The notes under the pieces are model-generated. The model did no database searches and was not told the origin of the DNA. It worked only from the letters and a program-made list of their open reading frames with translations. Of a stretch of DNA of 64,000 bases, positions 34,982 to 43,705 are shown piece after piece. How positions within the stretch are numbered: position 1 is the stretch's first letter; each line of letters begins with the position of its first letter. The position numbers and the translations under genes are program-made. This DNA comes from Bacillota bacterium (GTDB lineage: Bacteria; Bacillota; Clostridia; Oscillospirales; Ruminococcaceae): the NCBI GenBank assembly GCA_023439835.1, contig JAEXUW010000009.1, forward strand, positions 124,001 to 188,000, in the 5' to 3' direction.

Positions 34982-37301
34982 TAATATTCTTAAATGCCTT
35001 GAGCTTGACTATGGAAAAACTATTGAAACCGCAACGGTGGTGGAGCTTTATAATGCTGTTTCAAAATCCGCAATGCACCAAATCAAGAAAACGAAAATGG
35101 GTATTAAAGAGAAAAAGCGCGCGTGCTATCTTTCGGCTGAGTTTTTAATCGGGCGGTTAATATACAGCAATTTATTAAATCTTGGGCTTCTTAATGAAAC
35201 GGAAGAATTTTTGAAAGCACATGGTCTTGATATTTCAATTTTTGAGGATATTGAGGACAATGCACTAGGAAACGGCGGTCTGGGACGGCTTGCGGCTTGC
35301 TTTCTTGACAGTGCGGCAACGCAAGGCATTGGACTTGACGGATACGGAATACGCTATAAATACGGAATTTTCAAGCAGTATTTTGAAAACGGCTGTCAAA
35401 AAGAGCTCCCCGACGATTGGACACGCTTCGGCGACCCTTGGTCATTAAGACGTGAGGATAAGGCTGTTGTAATTGAGTTTGCCGACCAAAAGCTTCTCGC
35501 TGTGCCATATGACACACCTGTTGTAGGCTATAAAAACGGCATTGTGAATACCCTTAGACTGTATCAGGCTGAGCCTTTGAATTCGCTTGACTTTGAACAG
35601 TTCAATCAACAGAAATATTCATTAGCATTTGAGGAAAAAAATAATGCCGAGGCTATTTCTGCGGTTCTGTATCCAAATGATGACACCGACAAGGGCAAGC
35701 TTCTTCGTATTAAACAGCAGTATTTTTTTGTCAGTGCCTCTTTGCAGAATATTCTTAGCGACTTTAAAGAAAAGCATGGCAAAAGCTTTAAAAAGCTTCC
35801 TGATTATTTTGCCGTTCAGTTAAACGACACTCATCCCGTTGTTGCGGTGCCTGAGCTTATAAGGCTTCTGTGCGCTGAGGGCGTGGGCTTTAGAAGTGCA
35901 TTTTCGATTGCCTCAAAGGTGTTTGCCTATACAAATCACACTGTTATGGCAGAAGCTCTCGAAAAATGGGACGTCAGACTTTATAAATCAATACTTCCCG
36001 CTATTTATAAAATAATTATGATGATTGACAAAAAGCTGATGCGTGAGCTGAAAGCAAAAGGCATCAGCGGTGAAGAAGCGTCACCGTATAAAATTATCAG
36101 CGATAAAAAAATTCACATGGCTAGGCTTGCGGTATATTCAACCTTTTCAACAAACGGTGTGGCACAGCTTCACACTGAAATTCTAAAAGAATCAACCATT
36201 TCTAAGTGGCATGAGCTTTATCCAAACAGAATAAACAACAAGACAAACGGCATAACTCAAAGACGTTGGCTGGCTCTGTCAAACCCTTCTCTCTCCCGCT
36301 TTATAACCGATAAAATCGGCGACGGCTGGCTCACCAATCTTGACGAGCTTAAAAAGCTTGAACAGCTCAAGAATGACCGTTCTGTTATGTCAGAATTTGA
36401 GAAAATCAAACACTCTAACAAACAAGTACTGTGCGATTATATTGAAAAACAGGATGGGATAAGACTAGACCCCTCATTCATATTTGATATGCAAATTAAA
36501 CGGCTTCACGAATATAAGCGACAGCTTTTAAACGCACTATCAATCATCGACATTTATTTCAGCTTGAAGGATGGCTCTTTAACTGACTTTAACCCCACAG
36601 CATTCATTTTCGGGGCAAAATCAGCGCCGGGCTATTATAGGGCGAAAAGCGTAATCAAGCTGATTAACACCATCGCTGATAGGATTAACGCCGATACCGA
36701 CGTCTGTGACAAGCTTGCGGTGCTTTTTGTTTCAAACTATAACGTTTCCTATGCCGAAAAGCTCATACCCGCTTGCGATATTTCAGAGCAGATTTCAACC
36801 GCGGGAACAGAAGCGTCAGGTACCGGAAATATGAAATTCATGCTAAACGGCGCTGTCACTCTCGGAACCTTTGACGGTGCAAATATTGAAATTGTCGAAC
36901 AGGCTGGTGAAGAAAACAACTATATCTTCGGCGCAAGAGTTGACGACATTAAGGCAATCAGTGAAAGCTATGACCCCGTTGAAATATATGAGGAGAATCC
37001 GCGCATAAAGAGAATTCTTGATTCGCTCATCGACGGCACATTTGACGACGGCGGAACAGGAATGTTCAGAGAGCTGTATAATTCGCTCATGACAAAAACG
37101 TGGAACAGAGCTGATAACTACTTCATCCTCCTCGATTTTGAGGATTATATGGAGAAAAAGCTAAAGGCAATTTCAGATTACTCAGATCGCTTTGCGTTCA
37201 CACAAAAATGCTTTTTAAACACCTGCAACGCGGGAAAATTCTCAAGCGACAGGACAATAAAGGAATATGCCAACGAAATATGGTTTAAAAGCAAGGGCTG
37301 A
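34965..37301 (+). CDS. glgP: Glycogen/maltodextrin phosphorylase
   Basis: A 778-residue GT35 enzyme that releases glucose-1-phosphate from alpha-1,4-glucans using phosphate and PLP. Signatures are NGGLGRLAACFLDS near the N-terminus, YTNHTVMAEALE, QIKRLHEYKRQ, and the PLP-lysine motif EASGTGNMKFMLNGA (about 626-640). Length is slightly short of E. coli MalP, normal for clostridial forms. I choose the ATG at 34965, which has SD GGAGG 6 nt upstream; the frame extends further but into malQ. With malQ it forms a two-gene storage-glucan degradation operon. Confidence 0.95.
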   Translation: MNNYTDNILKCLELDYGKTIETATVVELYNAVSKSAMHQIKKTKMGIKEKKRACYLSAEFLIGRLIYSNLLNLGLLNETEEFLKAHGLDISIFEDIEDNALGNGGLGRLAACFLDSAATQGIGLDGYGIRYKYGIFKQYFENGCQKELPDDWTRFGDPWSLRREDKAVVIEFADQKLLAVPYDTPVVGYKNGIVNTLRLYQAEPLNSLDFEQFNQQKYSLAFEEKNNAEAISAVLYPNDDTDKGKLLRIKQQYFFVSASLQNILSDFKEKHGKSFKKLPDYFAVQLNDTHPVVAVPELIRLLCAEGVGFRSAFSIASKVFAYTNHTVMAEALEKWDVRLYKSILPAIYKIIMMIDKKLMRELKAKGISGEEASPYKIISDKKIHMARLAVYSTFSTNGVAQLHTEILKESTISKWHELYPNRINNKTNGITQRRWLALSNPSLSRFITDKIGDGWLTNLDELKKLEQLKNDRSVMSEFEKIKHSNKQVLCDYIEKQDGIRLDPSFIFDMQIKRLHEYKRQLLNALSIIDIYFSLKDGSLTDFNPTAFIFGAKSAPGYYRAKSVIKLINTIADRINADTDVCDKLAVLFVSNYNVSYAEKLIPACDISEQISTAGTEASGTGNMKFMLNGAVTLGTFDGANIEIVEQAGEENNYIFGARVDDIKAISESYDPVEIYEENPRIKRILDSLIDGTFDDGGTGMFRELYNSLMTKTWNRADNYFILLDFEDYMEKKLKAISDYSDRFAFTQKCFLNTCNAGKFSSDRTIKEYANEIWFKSKG

Positions 37302-37358
37302 TTTGTTAAACGACACAGTTCTTTCACATAATCAATTTTTCAGCATAATATATACCAA

Positions 37359-37374
37359 ACATAACTATGTTTAA
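37359..37374. repeat. Short perfect inverted repeat before the Cys/Gly-rich gene
   Basis: AAACATA-AC-TATGTTT (37359-37374), 25 bp before the start codon at 37399. It may be an operator; no regulator is known. Confidence 0.35.
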
Positions 37375-37398
37375 TTTTATATATTGGAGAATTTTATT

Positions 37399-37752
37399 AT
37401 GTGGAACATAGGTTTTAACCGCGGATGCGGCTTTGGAAATCGTTGCAACGCGTTTCCAATTATGACCCCCCAAAATCAATGCGGATGGGGACGAACCGGA
37501 AGCCAATGTGGCTGGGGAATGCAGACCGGCCAGTGCCCGAATGTAATGGGAGGACAATGGTCTGCTCCTACTCCATATGGAGCAATGCAATTCCCTGTAA
37601 GCCAAGGAATGTATGCTGCTCCTCAACAAGGCACCTGCCCCATAAATCAAGGCATATCTGCCGCCCCTCAAGGCACCTGCCCAATGCAGTATTATGATGA
37701 CTCAATAGCAATGAACGGCAATAACTACGGGTCATACGGAAGCTGCGGCTGA
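37399..37752 (+). CDS. Small Cys/Gly/Gln-rich protein, unknown
   Basis: A 117-residue low-complexity protein rich in Gly, Gln, Asn, Met and Cys. Eight cysteines are spread along it in short motifs (GCGFG, RCN, QCGWG twice, QCP, GTCP twice, SCG). Two near-identical units, AAPQQGTCPINQG and AAPQGTCPMQ, lie near the C-terminus. There is no signal peptide or transmembrane segment. Such composition recalls spore-coat or other cross-linked structural proteins, but that is only an analogy. SD GGAGA fits the ATG at 37399. It lies between the glycogen operon and deoC, with a terminator after it. Confidence 0.7.
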   Translation: MWNIGFNRGCGFGNRCNAFPIMTPQNQCGWGRTGSQCGWGMQTGQCPNVMGGQWSAPTPYGAMQFPVSQGMYAAPQQGTCPINQGISAAPQGTCPMQYYDDSIAMNGNNYGSYGSCG

Positions 37753-37760
37753 TAAGCAAT

Positions 37761-37796
37761 AAGCGGTAACATGATAAATCATGTGCCGCTTTTTTC
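37761..37796 (+). terminator. Intrinsic terminator after the Cys/Gly-rich gene
   Basis: AAGCGG and ACATGAT arms pair with ATCATGT and CCGCTT (37761-37775 / 37778-37791) and are followed by a T-run. Confidence 0.85.
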
Positions 37797-37842
37797 TCGG
37801 CAATAACTGAAAAAGATACTGTGTTTTTTTGGTTTTATGTGC

Positions 37843-37848
37843 TATAAT
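37843..37848 (+). promoter_or_regulatory. Extended -10 promoter of deoC
   Basis: TGC-TATAAT at 37840-37848. The -35 region is weak, as expected for an extended -10 promoter. Leader about 24 nt. Confidence 0.65.
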
Positions 37849-37877
37849 AGCTTAAAGACAAAACTTCGGAGGTTTAA

Positions 37878-38543
37878 ATGAACAATACAGATATTTTTTC
37901 AAGAATTGACCATACCGCTTTGAAGGCTTTCGCCACAACAGAAGATATTATGAAGCTTTGTGAAGAGGGTATAAAATACTCGGTTGCATCAGTATGCATT
38001 CCCCCGTCATACGTTTCGTGGGTGAAAGCACACTACGGCGAAAGACTAAGAATATGTACTGTTATCGGTTTTCCGCTGGGTTATCAAACAACGCAAGTCA
38101 AGCTGTTTGAGGCTGAAAATGCTGTGAATAACGGTGCAGACGAAATTGACATGGTTATTAATCTCGGCGACGTTAAAAACGGCAGTTTTGATAAGATTAC
38201 CGCTGAAATTTCCGAAGTTAAAAAGGTGTGCGGGGGAAAGCTTTTAAAGGTTATCGTCGAAACCTGTTATCTTTCAAAGGACGAGAAAATCAGATTATGC
38301 CGATGTGTTACAGACGGCGGAGCTGATTTTATTAAAACCTCCACAGGCTTTGGCACAGACGGCGCAAGAATTGAAGACATTCTTCTTTTTAAAGAGCACA
38401 TTGGCGAGGGTGTTAAGATTAAGGCTGCTGGCGGTGTCAAAACAAGGGCGGACTTGGAAATGTTCATTAATGCAGGCTGTGACAGAATCGGGACAAGCTC
38501 CGCAATAGGAATTCTAACGGCTGGCGTGGCAAAGGACTATTAA
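37878..38543 (+). CDS. deoC: Deoxyribose-phosphate aldolase
   Basis: A 221-residue class I aldolase that cleaves deoxyribose-5-phosphate to acetaldehyde and glyceraldehyde-3-phosphate. Family motifs: DHTALKAFA (about 11), VCTVIGFPLG, NGADEIDMVIN, LKVIVETCYL and the Schiff-base lysine in DFIKTSTGF (about 153). SD GGAGG just before the ATG. It is followed 13 bp later by the DeoB-cytidine deaminase fusion, so both steps downstream of nucleoside phosphorolysis are in one operon. Confidence 0.95.
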   Translation: MNNTDIFSRIDHTALKAFATTEDIMKLCEEGIKYSVASVCIPPSYVSWVKAHYGERLRICTVIGFPLGYQTTQVKLFEAENAVNNGADEIDMVINLGDVKNGSFDKITAEISEVKKVCGGKLLKVIVETCYLSKDEKIRLCRCVTDGGADFIKTSTGFGTDGARIEDILLFKEHIGEGVKIKAAGGVKTRADLEMFINAGCDRIGTSSAIGILTAGVAKDY

Positions 38544-38556
38544 CGGGGGTGTAACC

Positions 38557-40149
38557 ATGAGTAAAATAAAGCGAGTTATTCTAATTGTTCTTGACAGCTT
38601 CGGCATTGGCGAAATGCCTGATGCTGAAAGCTTTGGCGATAAAGGAAGCAACACTTTCAAATCCTGCTATAAAACAGGGGTTCTCGACATACCAAATATG
38701 AAAGAGCTGGGACTTTTCAATATTGAGGGTGTAGATTTTGGAATGAAGGCGATTTCACCCAAAGGTGCTTTCGGGCGTCTTGCTGAAGCTTCAATGGGGA
38801 AAGACACTACCGTCGGGCACTGGGAAATAGGCGGTGTAGTTTCAAAAAAGCCTCTTCCTACTTATCCAGAGGGCTTCCCCAAAGAGCTGATTGATGAATT
38901 TGAGAAAAAGACGGGAAGACAAATTCTCTGCAACAAGCCATATTCAGGGACAAAGGTGATAAGCGACTTTGGGCAAGAGCATATAAAAACTGGTGCGCTG
39001 ATTGTCTATACCTCAGCGGACAGCGTGTGGCAGATCGCCGCGCATGAGGATATTGTTCCGATAGAAACGCTGTATGAATACTGCCAGATTGCTAGAGACA
39101 TGCTGACAGGTGAGCATGGCGTCGGACGTGTTATTGCAAGACCTTTTGCCGGAGAATATCCTAATTTCACAAGAACCTCAAACAGGCATGATTTTTCTCT
39201 CCTCCCTCCTTCCGAAACCTTTCTTGACAGCATAAAGTCAGCGGGGCTTGATACTATTGCTGTGGGTAAAATAAACGATATTTTTGCTGGAAAAGGAATA
39301 ACCGAATTTGTCAGAACCGTGGACAACTCTGACGGTATAGCAAAAACTCTTGAATACATTCAAAAGGACGGGAACGGACTTCTATTTGTCAACCTTGTGG
39401 ATTTTGATATGAAATATGGTCACCGAAACGACGCCGTCGGCTATGCGAAAGCCCTTAACACCTTCGACAGAGAGCTTTCAAGGCTTCTGCCCGCCTTGAA
39501 GCATGATGACCTGCTGATGATAACAGCAGACCACGGCTGTGACCCAGGAACGCTGAGCACCGACCATTCGCGCGAATATATTCCGATTTTAATTCACGGT
39601 GAAATGGTTAAGGCGGGGGTGAACCTTAATACACGAAACAGCTTTTCTGATATCGGAAAAACTGTTTGCGAGGTTTTAGGTGTAAAAACATCGATATCAG
39701 GTGTTTCATTTAAGAATAAAATTATCTTAGATAGTGCTGAAACTGACACAGAGCTTATCCACATAGCTGAAAAGGCACGTGAAAAAGCCTATTCACCATA
39801 CTCTGAGTATAAAGTAGGTGCAGCTTTGTTATGCAAGAACGGCACAATTTATACAGGATGTAATATTGAGTCAGCAACCTATTCACCGACAAACTGCGCT
39901 GAGCGAACGGCATTTTTTAAGGCAATATCAGAGGGAGAGCGTGAATTTCAGGCGATTGCGGTTGTCGGCGGAAAAGATGGCGAAGCAATAGAGGATAAGC
40001 AATATTTCTTCCCGTGCGGAGTGTGCAGACAGGTGATGACTGAGTTTTGTGAGGATGATTTTGTCATTATAGCCACTAAGTCGGAAAGTGATTTTGTCAA
40101 AACAACATTAGCCGAGCTAATGCCGAATAGGATAGTTCCGAAGAAATGA
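38557..40149 (+). CDS. deoB: Phosphopentomutase fused to cytidine deaminase
   Basis: A 530-residue fusion. Residues 1 to about 390 are phosphopentomutase: metal Asp13 in VLDSFGIGE, the phospho-acceptor Thr in DTTVGHWE (83-90), the metal-binding TADHG (323-327) and the D-H pair in STDHSRE. Residues about 396-530 are a complete cytidine deaminase: AYSPYSEYKVGAAL, zinc and catalytic residues CAER (447-450), and PCGVC (486-490). The frame runs through without a stop. Cytidine deaminase turns (deoxy)cytidine into (deoxy)uridine; phosphopentomutase interconverts (deoxy)ribose-1- and -5-phosphate, which DeoC then uses. The two enzymes thus flank the missing phosphorylase step. Confidence 0.92.
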   Translation: MSKIKRVILIVLDSFGIGEMPDAESFGDKGSNTFKSCYKTGVLDIPNMKELGLFNIEGVDFGMKAISPKGAFGRLAEASMGKDTTVGHWEIGGVVSKKPLPTYPEGFPKELIDEFEKKTGRQILCNKPYSGTKVISDFGQEHIKTGALIVYTSADSVWQIAAHEDIVPIETLYEYCQIARDMLTGEHGVGRVIARPFAGEYPNFTRTSNRHDFSLLPPSETFLDSIKSAGLDTIAVGKINDIFAGKGITEFVRTVDNSDGIAKTLEYIQKDGNGLLFVNLVDFDMKYGHRNDAVGYAKALNTFDRELSRLLPALKHDDLLMITADHGCDPGTLSTDHSREYIPILIHGEMVKAGVNLNTRNSFSDIGKTVCEVLGVKTSISGVSFKNKIILDSAETDTELIHIAEKAREKAYSPYSEYKVGAALLCKNGTIYTGCNIESATYSPTNCAERTAFFKAISEGEREFQAIAVVGGKDGEAIEDKQYFFPCGVCRQVMTEFCEDDFVIIATKSESDFVKTTLAELMPNRIVPKK

Positions 40150-40234
40150 GAGCACACCTATTAAATAAACATTAGTCATTGTATGGTTGCATAAAAATAC
40201 CACTAAAAATATGGCTAGTTTTTATAGAGAACAG

Positions 40235-40262
40235 TTGACATTATTATGAAGCAATGTATAAT
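40235..40262 (+). promoter_or_regulatory. Sigma-A promoter of the 40309 gene
   Basis: TTGACA (40235-40240), a 16-bp spacer and TATAAT (40257-40262). Confidence 0.8.
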
Positions 40263-40308
40263 TAAAGTAGGAAGAGTTTTAATTGTCATATGAGGAGGAG
40301 GCATAATT

Positions 40309-40743
40309 ATGGTTTTAAAGAATTGTGTGAAGGCGTTGATTCTTGGGATTGCTTTTGGTATAATCTTAATGCTTTCAATCATAACAGTATCAGCTTACTC
40401 AGACGCTGAGAACAAGAATCAACAAGCTGAAATTTATGTTGCATATGAAGTCAACGACAACGGTGAAACGTTCGGCAGTTCGGCAAAGGCTTCAGCGTAT
40501 GAGGCATGGCCGGATTTGACGGCGGCTGTCGGAGATAACGGGGTATCAGGCTATATCCGGACATCTGAGGCCATGGGCAAGGAGCCTTCATCACCGGAGG
40601 AAGCTATAATGATTCAGCAGGAAAGAATCAATAACGGCGACACAAAAAGGATAATTAGCCTTTTTGATAAAGATGGGGTTACCATAATTGATACCTTTAC
40701 GATAAGCTATGACGATGCAACAATAGCAGAGCTAAGCAATTAA
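40309..40743 (+). CDS. Secreted small protein, unknown
   Basis: A 144-residue protein with a clear signal peptide: positive start, hydrophobic core ALILGIAFGIILMLSIITV and a likely cleavage after VSA (about residue 29). The mature part is acidic and contains WPDLTAAVGDNGVSGYIRTSE and EEAIMIQQERINNGDTKRI, which look like a compact conserved domain, but I cannot name it. SD GGAGGAGG is very strong, and promoter and terminator are both clear, so it should be well expressed as a single gene. It lies just before a two-component system on the same strand, which could be functionally linked. Confidence 0.75.
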   Translation: MVLKNCVKALILGIAFGIILMLSIITVSAYSDAENKNQQAEIYVAYEVNDNGETFGSSAKASAYEAWPDLTAAVGDNGVSGYIRTSEAMGKEPSSPEEAIMIQQERINNGDTKRIISLFDKDGVTIIDTFTISYDDATIAELSN

Positions 40744-40761
40744 AACGGATAAGCGTTAATT

Positions 40762-40800
40762 AAACCGTCCTGAATGAAAATTAGGGGCGGTTTTTGTTTT
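40762..40800 (+). terminator. Intrinsic terminator after the 40309 gene
   Basis: AAACCGTCC (40762-40770) pairs with GGGCGGTTT-type arm (40784-40793) and is followed by TTTGTTTT. Confidence 0.8.
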
Positions 40801-40819
40801 CTATTGTGCTTGGCTGTGG

Positions 40820-40825
40820 TATAAT
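40820..40825 (+). promoter_or_regulatory. Extended -10 promoter of the two-component operon
   Basis: TGG-TATAAT (40817-40825) with no good -35. Leader about 87 nt before the response regulator. Confidence 0.5.
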
Positions 40826-40918
40826 GTATTTATTCCACCGTAAGAAATATGTAAGATTTATATCAATTATTATATAAGAAATGCCATTTATAATTATCGT
40901 GAAAGGAAAGGTACACAC

Positions 40919-41620
40919 ATGGATAAATCGAACATTCTGGTTGTTGACGACGATAAAGAAATAGTCGGGGCAATCGCAAAGCTTTTGGACCTTGAGGGTT
41001 TTTCTGTTGAAAGAGCATATGATGGGCTTGAGGCTGTGAGGATTTTAAGAGAGAAAGATATACATCTCATTATCCTTGACATTATGATGCCGAGGCTTGA
41101 CGGGCTTTCAGCGACAATGAAAATCCGCGAGGAGAAGAATATCCCTATAATTCTTCTCTCAGCAAAGACCGAGGACAGCGACAAAATAATCGGTTTATCC
41201 ATGGGGGCGGATGATTATGTCACAAAGCCTTTTTATCCTCCTGAACTGATTGCCCGGGTGAAGTCACAATTAAGACGCTATATTCACCTGGGGAACTATC
41301 AGTCGGATTTTAGAAAAGGCATTCTCACAAACGGCGGACTTGAACTTGACACAGAGGCGAAACAGCTCTCGGTTGACGGCGAGCCTGTAAAGCTTACAGC
41401 AACCGAGTTTAAGATTGTCGAGCTTCTCATGAGCAATACGGGTATAGTATTCTCGGCGGAGAAAATATACGAGCGCGTCTGGAACGAGGAGGCCTATTCG
41501 GTTGAAAACACTGTTATGGTTCATATCCGAAGAATAAGAGAAAAGATTGAAATTAATCCGCGCGAACCAAAATATTTAAAGGTGGTGTGGGGTATTGGCT
41601 ACAAAATTGAAAGGCTTTAA
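40919..41620 (+). CDS. OmpR-family response regulator
   Basis: A 233-residue regulator. The receiver domain (1-120) has acidic residues DDD (10-12), the phospho-acceptor D54 in LIILDIMMPRLDG and the LLSAK switch. The C-terminal winged helix (about 135-233) is of the OmpR/PhoB type (LTATEFKIVELLM, ENTVMVHIRRIREKIE). It overlaps the sensor kinase gene by 26 bp. The target genes are unknown. The secreted protein upstream and the lipoprotein and DD-carboxypeptidase downstream suggest a cell-envelope theme. Confidence 0.93.
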   Translation: MDKSNILVVDDDKEIVGAIAKLLDLEGFSVERAYDGLEAVRILREKDIHLIILDIMMPRLDGLSATMKIREEKNIPIILLSAKTEDSDKIIGLSMGADDYVTKPFYPPELIARVKSQLRRYIHLGNYQSDFRKGILTNGGLELDTEAKQLSVDGEPVKLTATEFKIVELLMSNTGIVFSAEKIYERVWNEEAYSVENTVMVHIRRIREKIEINPREPKYLKVVWGIGYKIERL

Positions 41621-43637
41621 CAGAAGCGCAGGAACAAAGGTTATTCTCACGTTAATTTTTCTTTTTTCTATTGGCGGAGTATTCAGCGCTCTCAACTATG
41701 CATATCTAAATGACGTATATTATAATGGTGGAGAGTATTTAATTGAACCTGATTATATTCAGTCATCAAATCATCAGAACGATGTAAATAATGCGTTTTA
41801 CAGAGTTTATGATGTTTTTGCTTATTATGAATTATACGACGAGAATTATATTGAATATAGTGAAGAAGATTATAATGATTATACTTATACATATGAAGAA
41901 ATAATGGCACTTTCCGAAGGCTTCAATTTTGGATATATGTATCAGCGAAGCGATGGAGATGAGCTTTTTAAAAATGTTTTATATTCAGAGCAAAACGGAT
42001 GCTATTACTATTACGAAAAAGATACCGGAAAAATAACAAAGGGGAGCAATACCGGAGAGGCTGTAACTCTTAGCAACCTCCCGATTTATAATTCACACAG
42101 AATCGCCGTCAGCTTTTCTGACGAGTATTTAGCACAAAAATCAAACGAATGGACGATGCGCCACAATTTAACTCTCAAAATTGCCGTGATTATTTCACTA
42201 TGCATATTGATATCAATTGTCAGCTTGATATGGCTCATCTGGGTAATAGGCATGGGGCGTGACAAACAACTCCTCCCCATGAAGAAAATCAATTCTTTCT
42301 TTGTGGAAATTTATATCGCTGTTGCGGTATTTGCGTTGTACAGCTGGCTGGTTTTTGAGGATAGCTTTTTTATTTACAGATTATATCAATCAAGCAGAAT
42401 GGGCCGCTTTTATGAAACCTCTAATATAGTCGGAGCGGGAGCAGCTACTTCTATATTCGGATTAATTGTACTGTGGGCACTGCTTTCATGCGTGATTATT
42501 CTGAAGAATAAGCGCTTAAAAAAGTCACTGCTTACTTATATCGTACTAAAGTGGCTTTGGCAGCGTGCAATAACTTTTGCAGCATTTATTAAACGGCTTA
42601 TTACCGGCGAAGCTTATTATAATTGCAAGCCCGCTAAAACAATGATTTACAGGGCGGCAGCTTTACTTGGAATTACATTGTTAAATTTCTTACTAATTAT
42701 TGCTGCAATAGACAGCAATTTTGAAAGCTTGACGCTGTTATTCTTACTGCTTGAGATTAGCGCTGTGGGACTGTATTTTTATGGAGCATGGTTGCTTTTT
42801 CGAGATTACTCAAATCTTGAAAAGCATATCGACGATGTTTTTAAGGGGAATTACAGCAGTGATAATAAGCTTCCCGAAAATTCTCCCTATAGTGAGGCTT
42901 CAAAAAAGCTCTCTTCAATAGCAAGCGGTTATCATTCAAGTCTTGATGAGAAAATAAAATCTGAGCGAATGAAAATTGACCTCGTCACAAATGTTTCTCA
43001 CGACCTTAAAACGCCGCTTACTTCAATAATCGGCTATGTTGAGCTTCTTTCTAAAGAGAAAGACTTATCAGATGAGGCTAAGGAGTATATACGGATTCTA
43101 TCTTTAAAATCCGAAAGGCTCAAAAATATAGTTTCTGATGTATTTGAGCTTGCAAAAACAACAAGCGGTGAAATAAATGTTGAGCTTGAGAAGATAGACC
43201 TTAACAGGCTCACTGTTCAAACTATCGCCGAGATGGAGGATAGAATCAGTGAATCAGAGCTGACCGTCAAAACAAAGCTTCCCGATACACCGGTTTATGT
43301 TTTAAGCGATGGTAAGAAGCTGTATCGGGTTATGCTTAATTTGATTGACAATGCGCTTAAATACTCACTTGAGAAAACAAGAATTTTTATAGAGATAAAA
43401 ACAGATAATAACACAGCAATTTTGGAAATCAAAAACATTGCCGGCTATGAAATGAATTTCACAAAAGAGGATATTCTGGAGAGATTTTCAAGAGGCGACA
43501 AATCACGTTCAACAGAAGGCAACGGTCTTGGGCTGTCAATAGCTCAGGGATTTACTACAGCCTGCGGCGGAAAATTTGACATCGACATCGACGGCGATTT
43601 ATTTAAGGCTGTTTTGAAATTTCCAATGATAAGCTGA
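41595..43637 (+). CDS. Membrane sensor histidine kinase
   Basis: A 680-residue kinase, partner of the preceding regulator. One N-terminal helix (about 14-34) is followed by an extracellular segment of about 150 residues that is very rich in Tyr, Asp and Glu, then a cluster of about five membrane helices (about 195-405). The HisKA domain has NVSHDLKTPLTSIIGYVELL with the phospho-acceptor His near 468. The ATPase domain has LIDNALKYS (N box) and GNGLGLSIAQG (G box). The start is a TTG at 41595 inside the regulator gene, with AGGTGG upstream. The acidic Tyr-rich sensor region and the multi-helix module are unusual, so the signal cannot be guessed. Confidence 0.9.
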   Translation: MATKLKGFNRSAGTKVILTLIFLFSIGGVFSALNYAYLNDVYYNGGEYLIEPDYIQSSNHQNDVNNAFYRVYDVFAYYELYDENYIEYSEEDYNDYTYTYEEIMALSEGFNFGYMYQRSDGDELFKNVLYSEQNGCYYYYEKDTGKITKGSNTGEAVTLSNLPIYNSHRIAVSFSDEYLAQKSNEWTMRHNLTLKIAVIISLCILISIVSLIWLIWVIGMGRDKQLLPMKKINSFFVEIYIAVAVFALYSWLVFEDSFFIYRLYQSSRMGRFYETSNIVGAGAATSIFGLIVLWALLSCVIILKNKRLKKSLLTYIVLKWLWQRAITFAAFIKRLITGEAYYNCKPAKTMIYRAAALLGITLLNFLLIIAAIDSNFESLTLLFLLLEISAVGLYFYGAWLLFRDYSNLEKHIDDVFKGNYSSDNKLPENSPYSEASKKLSSIASGYHSSLDEKIKSERMKIDLVTNVSHDLKTPLTSIIGYVELLSKEKDLSDEAKEYIRILSLKSERLKNIVSDVFELAKTTSGEINVELEKIDLNRLTVQTIAEMEDRISESELTVKTKLPDTPVYVLSDGKKLYRVMLNLIDNALKYSLEKTRIFIEIKTDNNTAILEIKNIAGYEMNFTKEDILERFSRGDKSRSTEGNGLGLSIAQGFTTACGGKFDIDIDGDLFKAVLKFPMIS

Positions 43638-43657
43638 TTTTGCTAAATTCCAAAAGA

Positions 43658-43686
43658 AATGCCCCACTCTATTTGAGTGGGGCATT
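43658..43686. terminator. Bidirectional terminator
   Basis: A perfect 12-bp stem AATGCCCCACTC / GAGTGGGGCATT with a 5-nt loop, between the convergent kinase gene and lipoprotein gene. Confidence 0.92.
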
Positions 43687-43705
43687 ATTAATAATATTCT
43701 GCTAA

